Assembly: GCA_021774205.1 (NCBI GenBank)
Contig: JAJFJI010000301.1
Location: 1-5,619, forward strand
DNA: 5,619 nt
Source: Nitrosomonas sp.
GTDB taxonomy: Bacteria > Pseudomonadota > Gammaproteobacteria > Burkholderiales > Nitrosomonadaceae
Direction: 5' to 3'
A program made the position numbers and the translations under genes. The stretch's first letter is position 1; each line of letters begins with the position of its first letter. Below the pieces are notes generated by a model, which saw only the letters and a list, made by a program, of their open reading frames with translations, did no database searches and had not been told where the DNA came from. Below are positions 1 through 5,619 of the stretch, in pieces.

Positions 1-1251
1 CTAAATCGCGATGAATTTGAAACTCGCCTCACTAAAGTTTTAGCATCGACTCATGATGGCCATTCACATGCGCTCCTGTATCTCGATCTTGATCAATTTA
101 AAGTGGTCAACGATACTTGTGGACATAGCGCAGGGGATGAATTGCTGCGACAAGTAACCGTGCTTTTACACTCCAGATTGCGTACAAGAGATACCTTGGC
201 ACGCCTGGGTGGTGATGAATTTGGCGTTATTCTGGAGCATTGCCCGCATAAGAAAGCGTTGCGGATTGCGCATACGCTTCGTGAAATAGTTCAAGACTTA
301 CGATATCAGTGGCAAAGCAAGGTTTTCACCATTGGCGTTAGTATTGGATTGTTCCCAATAAATCGGCCTAATGAAAGCCTGTCAAAAGCAATGAGTGCAG
401 CAGATAGCGCATGTTATGCAGCCAAAGAAAGTGGGCGCAACCGGGTCCATGTTTATCAAACTGACGATAGTTTATTGCAAAAAAGATCAGGGGAAATGCA
501 GTGGTTGCCCCGTATTCAACTCGCCATGACAGAAAAAAGGTTATGTCTGTATTTTCAACCCATTATACCTATCTCTAAGAAAAAAGGGCCTGAAGAGCAT
601 GGCGAAATTCTTCTACGTCTTCACGATGAGCAGGGAAAATTGATATTACCAGGCGCATTTCTTCCTTCCGCCGAACGATACGATCAGATGCTGATGATTG
701 ATCGCTGGGTAGTAGAACGATCTCTCAAGTTACTCCGGACCGCCACCCATCAACGAGCCAAGGTTACTTACGCTATCAACTTATCCGCGCAAGCACTTGG
801 GGATGAGAATTTTCTCGATTTTGTCGTTGACACCATCAAGGCATATAAACAAGATCCATCCAGCCTCTGTTTTGAAATTACTGAAAATGTCGCATTGGCC
901 GACCTTAAACATGTCGCGAAGTTTATATCGACCCTCAAGGAGTTGGGTTGTCGTTTTTCAATGGACGATTTCGGCAGCGGCTTATCTTCATTTAGTTATT
1001 TGAAAGATATTCCATTGGATTATCTAAAAATCGACGGGCGGCTTGTCAAGGACATGATCACTGACCCGATTGACCATGCCATGGTCGAAGCGATTCATGA
1101 CATTGGTCATGTAATGGGACTAAAGACGATCGCTGAATGGGTAGAAAATGCCAAAACGATGGAGCTGCTTAAACAAATGGGGGTCGATTATGTTCAGGGC
1201 TTTTGGCTTGCCAAACCCTATCTGATTGACAGAACGGATGAGAATGAATGA
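1..1251 (+). CDS. GGDEF-EAL cyclic-di-GMP synthase/phosphodiesterase, C-terminal part (5' end outside window)
   Basis: The frame is open from base 1 to the TGA at 1249-1251, giving 416 residues with no start of its own. The GTG at 103 lies inside the GGDEF fold and is not a credible start. Residues about 1-125 form a diguanylate cyclase domain: an LDLDQFKVVND strand-helix, then GGDEF at residues 70-74 (bases 208-222). An RTRD inhibitory-site motif (RxxD) sits five residues before GGDEF, at 61-64. Residues about 165-412 form an EAL phosphodiesterase domain. EAL reads EIL with its glutamate at 202, and the usual metal and catalytic residues appear present: N260, E292 (FEITE), D322-D323 (DDFGSG), K343, E379 (AEW), Q399 (QGFW). 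Both domains therefore look competent to make and hydrolyse cyclic-di-GMP. In this family one activity often dominates, and which one cannot be read here. The missing N-terminus probably carries PAS, membrane or other sensor domains. The next gene is convergent, so this is the end of its transcription unit. Confidence 0.95.
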   Translation, partial: LNRDEFETRLTKVLASTHDGHSHALLYLDLDQFKVVNDTCGHSAGDELLRQVTVLLHSRLRTRDTLARLGGDEFGVILEHCPHKKALRIAHTLREIVQDLRYQWQSKVFTIGVSIGLFPINRPNESLSKAMSAADSACYAAKESGRNRVHVYQTDDSLLQKRSGEMQWLPRIQLAMTEKRLCLYFQPIIPISKKKGPEEHGEILLRLHDEQGKLILPGAFLPSAERYDQMLMIDRWVVERSLKLLRTATHQRAKVTYAINLSAQALGDENFLDFVVDTIKAYKQDPSSLCFEITENVALADLKHVAKFISTLKELGCRFSMDDFGSGLSSFSYLKDIPLDYLKIDGRLVKDMITDPIDHAMVEAIHDIGHVMGLKTIAEWVENAKTMELLKQMGVDYVQGFWLAKPYLIDRTDENE

Positions 1252-1489
1252 GCTTCGCGCATCAGCTACTGTTGATGTTCACACCACTAATCTTCGAGCT
1301 AAATGATGTATGTGCTGTCAAATATGGCGTCCATCGGGTCAAGCAGCGAGTAGATTTTCATCATATCGCAGCGTAAATGCTGCTGGTGACAAGCAACCCA
1401 GTCTTGCCTGTTTGCGCTGCCGGTTATTCGATTGTGTCGTGTTGTAAATTTCTAATGATGCACCAATTCATTTTTGATATGCCTAATTT
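1252..1489. other. Gene-free gap between convergent genes, possible gene remnant
   Basis: These 238 bases separate the 3' ends of the GGDEF-EAL gene and the ABC exporter gene. I find no convincing gene. The minus strand is open for 50 codons from 1451 down to 1302, with a stop (1299-1301) at its end and a stop (1452-1454) just before it. Its translation contains a protein-like stretch, DMMKIYSLLDPMDAIF, but has no ATG near its beginning and no ribosome binding site. It may be the tail of a decayed gene or mobile element, or chance. A small imperfect hairpin lies at 1368-1383 with no T run. No strong terminator is visible for either flanking gene. Confidence 0.4.
1260..1277 (+). terminator. 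Stem-loop just after the GGDEF-EAL stop; possible weak terminator
   Basis: The sequence CATCAGC-TACT-GTTGATG can fold into a seven-pair stem (one G-T pair) with a four-base loop, eight bases after the TGA stop. It is not followed by a run of T, so it is not a classical intrinsic terminator. It could be a 3'-end stem or act with Rho. The call rests on position and pairing only. Confidence 0.3.
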
Positions 1490-3286
1490 TCATGAGGTTT
1501 GCTGATCTTTTTGCGCCTGTTGCTGTTGTAATACCCACATACGAGTATACGCGCCATTGGCTGCCAATAACTGCTGGTGGTTGCCGTGTTCAATGATCCG
1601 GCCATGGTCCATGACCAGGATCTGATCGACATCCGCGATGGTAGAAAGGCGATGGGCAATGGTCAGCGTAGTGCGGTTAATGGCAATGCGCTTTAACTCA
1701 GCCTGAATCAGTTTTTCAGATTTTGAGTCCAACGCGGAAGTGGCCTCATCGAAGATCAGGATATCCGGCTTTTTCAAAATGGTGCGAGCGATGGCAACGC
1801 GCTGTTTTTCTCCACCTGAGAGCTTCAGACCACGTTCCCCAACAGTCGTCTCATATTTATCCGGCAGACTTTCGATAAAGTCGTGAATATGCGCTGATCT
1901 GGCTGCGGCAAATATCTCCTCGGGTATTGCCTCAGGTCGTCCATAGGCAATATTGAAGTAGATACTTTCATTAAACAAAACGGTATCCTGGGGTACGATG
2001 CCCATGGCTGCGCGCAGGCTTTGCTGGGTTACATCACGAATATCCTGATTATTGATTAGAATACAACCGGCGCTTACATCATAGAAACGAAACAGTAAAC
2101 GCGACAACGTCGATTTTCCTGAGCCACTGTGACCAACAATCGCGACATTCTGACCAGCAGGAATATTAATACTGACATTGTGTAAAATTTGCCGGTTAGA
2201 TTCGTAGCCAAAATTTACATTAACAAAGCGAATGGTTGCATTCCGCGAATTAAGAATTTTTGCGCCAGGATTGTCTTCAATTTCTTTGTTTTCTGCCAGC
2301 AGGCTAAACATTCTTTCCATATCCGCCAGCGAATGTTTAATTTCACGATAGACAAATCCAAGAAAGTGTAAGGGCATGTAAAGTTGCAGCATAAAAGCAT
2401 TCACCAGAACCAAATCGCCCAGTGACATGGTTCCCTCGATCACCTGATCAGCTGCCAGCAACATCAGAAGAGTGACGCCTACTGCAATGATGGCACTTTG
2501 TCCTGCATTTAGACTAGCCAGTGAAGTCTGATTGCGTATCGCCGCTTTTTCCCAGGTCTGCATATATTCATCGTAACGCTTGGCCTCCCACGCTTCATTA
2601 CCAAAATATTTGACAGTTTCATAATTCAACAAGCTATCGATAGCTTGAGTATTGGCTTTTGAATCCATATTATTCATTGTACGGCGAAAAATCATACGCC
2701 ATTCTGTAACAATCAATGTCAATGAAATATAGGCCAATAAGGTCAAAAATATGATGACAGAAAATAAGATGTCATATTGAATAATCAAAATTCCCATGAC
2801 TAGACTAATTTCCAGCAGCGTCGGCAGGATATTGAAAAGCATAAAATTCAGCAAAAAGGAAATACCTCGTGTACCGCGTTCAATATCACGTGATACCCCA
2901 CCGGTTTGCCGTTCCAGATGAAACCGCAATGAAAGGGCGTGTAAATGAGTAAATACTTTGGTGGCAATACGCCGGATCGCCCGCTGCGTGACCTTGGCGA
3001 ATATCGCGTCACGTAATTCCCCAAATAACGTACTGCACAAGCGTAGAATCCCGTAGCTTAGCACCATAAATACCGGCAATACCAGCATGGCGCGGGGCTG
3101 ATCCAAGGCATCAACAATTTCCTTTAAAACCAACGGGACTGAGACATTGGCCAGTTTTGCCAGGATTAGCAGGCTTAATGCCAGAATCACTCTACCCTTG
3201 AATTCCCATAAATATGGAAGTAAGGTATGAATTGTTTTTAGGTCATTACGATTCGACGTTGGTTTTTCCGAGTCTGTGGGTTGCAT
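1490..3286 (-). CDS. ATM1/HMT1-type ABC exporter (fused membrane and ATPase domains)
   Basis: This is a complete 598-residue half-transporter, expected to dimerise in the inner membrane and use ATP to export glutathione-linked metal or sulfur cargo, as described for bacterial relatives of mitochondrial Atm1. Residues about 30-320 hold the six-helix exporter membrane domain, with the NYETVKYFGNE segment at 221-231 that is typical of the ATM1/ABCB7 group. The ATPase domain follows: Walker A GHSGSGKST 385-393, Q-loop Q433, signature LSGGEKQ 489-495, Walker B ILIFDE 509-514, D-loop SALD 517-520, H-loop H545. All catalytic residues are present. Length is normal for the family. Residues Y186, R197, R201, N260, Q263 and R314 fall where glutathione-contacting residues lie in the Novosphingobium Atm1 structure, as I remember it, with a constant offset of nine. 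The ATG at 3284-3286 is the natural start, though no clear Shine-Dalgarno sequence precedes it. It is divergent from the 135-residue gene and probably transcribed alone. Its real substrate is inferred, not shown. Confidence 0.93.
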   Translation of the reverse strand: MQPTDSEKPTSNRNDLKTIHTLLPYLWEFKGRVILALSLLILAKLANVSVPLVLKEIVDALDQPRAMLVLPVFMVLSYGILRLCSTLFGELRDAIFAKVTQRAIRRIATKVFTHLHALSLRFHLERQTGGVSRDIERGTRGISFLLNFMLFNILPTLLEISLVMGILIIQYDILFSVIIFLTLLAYISLTLIVTEWRMIFRRTMNNMDSKANTQAIDSLLNYETVKYFGNEAWEAKRYDEYMQTWEKAAIRNQTSLASLNAGQSAIIAVGVTLLMLLAADQVIEGTMSLGDLVLVNAFMLQLYMPLHFLGFVYREIKHSLADMERMFSLLAENKEIEDNPGAKILNSRNATIRFVNVNFGYESNRQILHNVSINIPAGQNVAIVGHSGSGKSTLSRLLFRFYDVSAGCILINNQDIRDVTQQSLRAAMGIVPQDTVLFNESIYFNIAYGRPEAIPEEIFAAARSAHIHDFIESLPDKYETTVGERGLKLSGGEKQRVAIARTILKKPDILIFDEATSALDSKSEKLIQAELKRIAINRTTLTIAHRLSTIADVDQILVMDHGRIIEHGNHQQLLAANGAYTRMWVLQQQQAQKDQQTS

Positions 3287-3333
3287 TAATGTAAATTGCT
3301 ATAATAATTTTTCTGATATTAATTAGATACAAG
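3287..3333. promoter_or_regulatory. Divergent AT-rich promoter region shared by the ABC exporter and the 135-residue gene
   Basis: All control signals for two divergent genes must fit in these 47 bases or overlap the coding ends. On the minus strand a TATTAT-like -10 overlaps the plus-strand -10, so the two promoters may interfere with each other. Two palindromic ATTAAT words (3285-3290 and 3318-3323) flank the -10, 33 bases apart centre to centre. They could be protein-binding half-sites, but such words are common in AT-rich DNA. No known operator is recognised. Confidence 0.45.
3297..3305 (+). promoter_or_regulatory. Extended -10 promoter element for the 135-residue gene
   Basis: TGCTATAAT is a perfect extended -10 (TGnTATAAT). 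No good -35 hexamer lies about 17 bases upstream, which fits an extended -10 promoter. Transcription would start near 3312, giving a leader of about 22 bases before the ATG at 3334. The element lies within the 47-base divergent gap. Confidence 0.6.
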
Positions 3334-3741
3334 ATGGAAATTACCTGTTACCGGAGCAGTGAAACAAGTCGGGAAGCGCGTTCCTTACCTGCCAGCACAT
3401 ACAATCTTGCAATTACCTTGTTGGCGCGTTGCGCTAGCGGACATTTATTTGTTCCGATTCGCAGCATGCAGTATCTGGCAATTGTGAATATAGAAGAGTT
3501 TGTGTTTATCGATGGGGAACGCAAATGCTGGATAGATATCGCATGGCAAGATTTTCAATCAAAAATGCGCACTTCCTTGGATCAACCGGTTGCTTATAAG
3601 GCTGTTTATTATCGTGAAAAACAGGCGGTCATTATTTCCCGGTTACAAAGAGAATTTCCTGTTGCATTACGAGCGCTCGCAGACAAAGAAACGCTGAATA
3701 ATTCAGCGCGAATTATAAAATTTCCAAAGCCTGTCGCTTAA
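3334..3741 (+). CDS. Uncharacterised 135-residue protein
   Basis: I do not recognise a named family. The reading frame is open from the ATG at 3334 to the TAA at 3739-3741. This is the only usable start: the frame has a stop at 3292-3294, with no ATG, GTG or TTG codon between. There is no signal peptide or membrane segment, so it is probably cytoplasmic. Residues 36-74 (GHLFVPIRSMQYLAI onwards) alternate hydrophobic and charged residues like a beta-rich core, including the acidic-aromatic EEFVFID strand and a WIDIAW segment. The rest is mixed, with a likely helix around 98-118 and a basic tail ending KFPKPVA. Cysteines at 5, 33 and 65 are not arranged as an obvious metal site. A good extended -10 lies upstream, but there is no clear Shine-Dalgarno sequence. 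Codon use looks like the neighbours, so it is probably a real gene. It is divergent from the ABC exporter and convergent with the next gene, so it stands alone. Confidence 0.8.
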   Translation: MEITCYRSSETSREARSLPASTYNLAITLLARCASGHLFVPIRSMQYLAIVNIEEFVFIDGERKCWIDIAWQDFQSKMRTSLDQPVAYKAVYYREKQAVIISRLQREFPVALRALADKETLNNSARIIKFPKPVA

Positions 3742-3805
3742 TTGGAACAAGCTTTATTCATTTGCCACGTTTCAAGCTGCGTGATTCAACAGAAAAAAAC
3801 CAGAT

Positions 3806-4108
3806 CTATTCATCATCTTCCAGTTCCGCGTCCCATCCCTTGCTTTTGGCAATCATAATTGCCTGCGCATAAATTTCTGTATGCCGTTGCCGCAATTCAT
3901 CTGGCAGGCGACTGGGCAAATGCGCGTATGGCTCCCATGCCTCATAGACTTTTTCATACAAGTTTTGCATTTGTGATGCTTCCCACCCGGCGCATTTTTC
4001 AGATTCGGGCAGAATACCAAACACCCAGGCATCCCTTACAATACGACCAAGGTGCGTCATACCACCGTTTTCATCTTGATCGATACCGACATAGCTTTGT
4101 TGCGCCAT
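3806..4108 (-). CDS. Uncharacterised acidic 100-residue protein downstream of the ybaL-like gene
   Basis: No named family is recognised. The protein appears soluble, with no signal peptide or membrane helix. It begins with a conserved-looking block (GIDQDENGGMTHLGRIVRDAW, in two parts, residues 8-28) followed by VFGILPESE. Then come two probable helices, about 44-58 and 70-90, and an acidic end ELEDDE. Tryptophans stand at 28, 42, 58 and 92, and the single cysteine is C39. The ATG at 4106-4108 is well supported: GAGGT (bases 4116-4120) lies seven bases upstream on the minus strand. The antiporter gene ends 62 bases upstream in the same direction with no strong terminator between, so the two are probably co-transcribed. 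An accessory or purely incidental role cannot be separated from sequence. An opposite-strand open frame over the same bases is a shadow. Confidence 0.85.
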   Translation of the reverse strand: MAQQSYVGIDQDENGGMTHLGRIVRDAWVFGILPESEKCAGWEASQMQNLYEKVYEAWEPYAHLPSRLPDELRQRHTEIYAQAIMIAKSKGWDAELEDDE

Positions 4109-4115
4109 TACTTTG

Positions 4116-4120
4116 ACCTC
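4116..4120 (-). promoter_or_regulatory. Shine-Dalgarno site of the 100-residue gene
   Basis: The minus strand reads GAGGT followed by seven bases and then ATG. This spacing is ideal, it fixes the start at 4108, and it contrasts with the weak sites before the two divergent genes at 3286 and 3334. Confidence 0.75.
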
Positions 4121-4170
4121 ATAATTTGTATTTCCCGATTGATCATCGCTTGAAGCAACGATAACCTTGT

Positions 4171-5619
4171 TTACGGATTAAAGCGTTGCAATACATGATT
4201 TATCATACCATTGGCAAGTTCTTCTTTACCAAAGAACACGACGCCAACATCATCCTTCCGCAAAAGCTTTGATTCGTCTTCATTGTTGGTACGTAACACG
4301 ATCTCTATATCTGGGTTTAGGGTACGTGCGGTATCAGCCATTTGACGGACATTTATCGGATCAGGAACCGCAATAACCAGCATTGCGGCATTAGCAATAT
4401 GCGCTTGAATCAGCACTGAAGGCTCGGCCGCATTTCCCGAAACAGCGGCCACGCCTTGCTGGCGAAGATCTTCCACTTGTTCGCGATTTTGCTCCGCAAC
4501 AATGTAAGGAATTCCTTGTTTATTTAATGCGTTGGCAATGCAACGACCAACCCGGCCATAGCCAACCAGCACGACTTGCCCTTCGAGAAACTTGCGTTCT
4601 GTACTCATTGGCAGTTCGGCAAACGGATCATCACGCTGTGCGAAGCGGCGCGCCAATTCCGAATGTTTGGTCGCCCAATTGCTGAACGGAACAATGACAG
4701 CAAACGCAACGGGATTAAAGGCGATTGAGATCAATGCGCCAGCTAGCACCAGGCTGAGTCCCTCGGCCGGCATTAAACCAAGCGACAGGCCAAGTCCCGC
4801 CAGAATAAAAGAGAATTCACCGATCTGACCTAAACTTGCGGCAACCGTCAGTGCTGTATTTAGCGGATAGCGAAGCATGAGCACCAACAACATAGCGGCA
4901 ATCGACTTGCCAACAATAATAATAGCAACAACCCCTAAGACACGTATCGGCTCCTCAATCAACACGGCTGGGTCGAATAACATACCAACAGAAACAAAGA
5001 ATAGCACTGCAAATGCGTCACGAAGCGGCAGAGACTCTTCGGCAGCACGGCGACTGAATTTTGATTCCCGCAACACCGTGCCGGCAAAAAAAGCACCCAA
5101 TGCAAAAGATACACTGAACAGTTCCGCTGCGACATAGGCAATGCTGATTGCAGAAGTCACGATTCCCAAGGTAAACAATTCACGCGAGCCAGTCTGTGTG
5201 ATCTTCCACAACATCCAAGGTAGTACGCGACGGCCGACAATTAACATCAGCGCAATAAACGCGGTGACCTGTAACAACGTCACGCCGATTGTGAACCAAA
5301 GTGGGGTGGCTTTATCTGCTGATTCTGCCGTTCCACCCAGGATGTCTGCAAACGATGGGAGCAAAACCAGAACCAGCACGGTTGCCAGATCCTCCACCAC
5401 CAGCCAGCCCACAGCAATACGGCCATTCATTGTTTCCAAAAAGCCACGGGACTCTAACGCTTTAAGCAAGACGACTGTACTGGCACAGGATAGCGATAGA
5501 CCGAAAACCAATCCAGCGCCAAAGCTCCAACCCCACCAGGAAGCAAGCACCATGCCCAATGCAGTCGCCACGCCCATTTGCACCACCGCACCGGGCAGCG
5601 CAACTCGTTTGACTGCAAG
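4171..5619 (-). CDS. ybaL: YbaL-type CPA2 monovalent cation:proton antiporter with TrkA-N domain, C-terminal part (5' end outside window)
   Basis: The frame stays open to the last base of the window, reading LAVKRVALPGAVVQMG, so the GTG at 5586 is internal and the true start lies beyond 5619. The visible part is 482 residues; E. coli YbaL is about 558, so roughly the first two or three membrane helices are missing. Residues 1 to about 310 are a CPA2 (Kef-type) membrane domain. It includes GWLVVEDL with the conserved E-D pair at 76-77, SFALGAFFAGTVLRES, the highly conserved SLPLRDAFAVLFFVSVGMLF, and SLGQIGEFSFILAGLG. A charged linker of about 35 residues leads to a cytoplasmic TrkA-N Rossmann domain starting near 346 with the nucleotide-binding loop GYGRVG at 353-358. 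The order and several long motifs resemble YbaL/RosB more than KefB or KefC. Expected role: inner-membrane K+ (or Na+):H+ exchange with nucleotide gating. Glutathione control is known for KefB and KefC but not established for YbaL. The stop is TAA at 4171-4173, and the next gene follows after 62 bases. Confidence 0.9.
   Translation of the reverse strand, partial: LAVKRVALPGAVVQMGVATALGMVLASWWGWSFGAGLVFGLSLSCASTVVLLKALESRGFLETMNGRIAVGWLVVEDLATVLVLVLLPSFADILGGTAESADKATPLWFTIGVTLLQVTAFIALMLIVGRRVLPWMLWKITQTGSRELFTLGIVTSAISIAYVAAELFSVSFALGAFFAGTVLRESKFSRRAAEESLPLRDAFAVLFFVSVGMLFDPAVLIEEPIRVLGVVAIIIVGKSIAAMLLVLMLRYPLNTALTVAASLGQIGEFSFILAGLGLSLGLMPAEGLSLVLAGALISIAFNPVAFAVIVPFSNWATKHSELARRFAQRDDPFAELPMSTERKFLEGQVVLVGYGRVGRCIANALNKQGIPYIVAEQNREQVEDLRQQGVAAVSGNAAEPSVLIQAHIANAAMLVIAVPDPINVRQMADTARTLNPDIEIVLRTNNEDESKLLRKDDVGVVFFGKEELANGMINHVLQRFNP

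Noticed and set aside
797..1003. Plus-strand open frame of 68 codons inside the GGDEF-EAL gene
   Set aside because: It is a shifted-frame shadow of the EAL domain, whose own frame carries all the conserved motifs.
1244..1306. Twenty-codon open frame starting inside the end of the GGDEF-EAL gene
   Set aside because: Too short, with no clear ribosome binding site and nothing recognisable. Overlap with the stop codon alone is not evidence.
1368..1383. GCAGCG-TAAA-TGCTGC hairpin in the convergent gap as a terminator
   Set aside because: The stem is short and no T run follows it on either strand.
2189..2400. Two open frames of about 60 codons, one on each strand, inside the ABC exporter gene
   Set aside because: They overlap the segment leading into the ATPase domain in the wrong frames and have low-complexity, non-protein-like translations.
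3793..3799. Run of seven A (T on the minus strand) just after the 100-residue gene, as an intrinsic terminator
   Set aside because: I could not find a stable GC-rich stem immediately before it; only a four-pair AGAT/ATCT pairing is visible.
3859..4116. Plus-strand open frame of 85 codons opposite the 100-residue gene
   Set aside because: The minus-strand gene has an ideal ribosome binding site and a coherent protein. The plus-strand frame has neither.
4145..4162. Hairpin between the antiporter gene and the 100-residue gene as a terminator
   Set aside because: A six-pair stem with one G-T pair and no T run is too weak. It would not be expected to block read-through.
4592..5141. Three open frames of 60-86 codons overlapping the antiporter gene
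   Set aside because: Shadows of the YbaL-type coding sequence. The translations rich in Ser, Asn, Ala and Thr are antisense artefacts.
5584..5586. GTG as the start of the antiporter gene
   Set aside because: The frame continues upstream to the window edge with a typical YbaL sequence, so the gene simply runs off the window.

Overview
The window is ordinary bacterial chromosome of moderate GC content, probably from a betaproteobacterium. Protein style (an ATM1-type exporter, a YbaL-type antiporter, a multidomain cyclic-di-GMP protein and two short conserved-looking proteins) is compatible with the Nitrosomonas group. That placement is an impression from memory, not a search result. Five protein-coding genes fill almost everything, and two of them run off the window ends. 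I see no rRNA, tRNA, CRISPR array, complete insertion sequence, phage gene or toxin-antitoxin pair.

Layout. (1) 1-1251, plus strand: the C-terminal 416 residues of a GGDEF-EAL cyclic-di-GMP protein whose N-terminal sensory part lies upstream of the window. (2) 1252-1489: a 238-base gap between convergent genes, with a stem-loop just after the GGDEF-EAL stop codon and a 50-codon open stretch on the minus strand that may be a gene remnant or chance. (3) 1490-3286, minus strand: a complete ATM1/HMT1-type ABC exporter. (4) 3287-3333: a short AT-rich divergent promoter region with a perfect extended -10 element on the plus strand. (5) 3334-3741, plus strand: a 135-residue protein of unknown function. 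(6) 3742-3805: a short convergent gap. (7) 3806-4108, minus strand: a 100-residue protein of unknown function with a good ribosome binding site, lying 62 bases downstream of (8) 4171-5619, minus strand: the C-terminal 482 residues of a YbaL-type CPA2 cation:proton antiporter with a TrkA-N domain; its N-terminus lies beyond the right edge.

How the genes relate. They do not form one obvious pathway. The antiporter and the 100-residue protein are probably co-transcribed. The ABC exporter and the 135-residue protein are divergent and share a control region of under 50 bases. The exporter is expected to move glutathione-linked cargo, and Kef-family antiporters elsewhere can be controlled by glutathione, so a stress or thiol theme is possible, but nothing in the sequence ties the two together. 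No clearly new system is visible. The least explained items are the two short unknown proteins and the gene-free stretch at 1252-1489.
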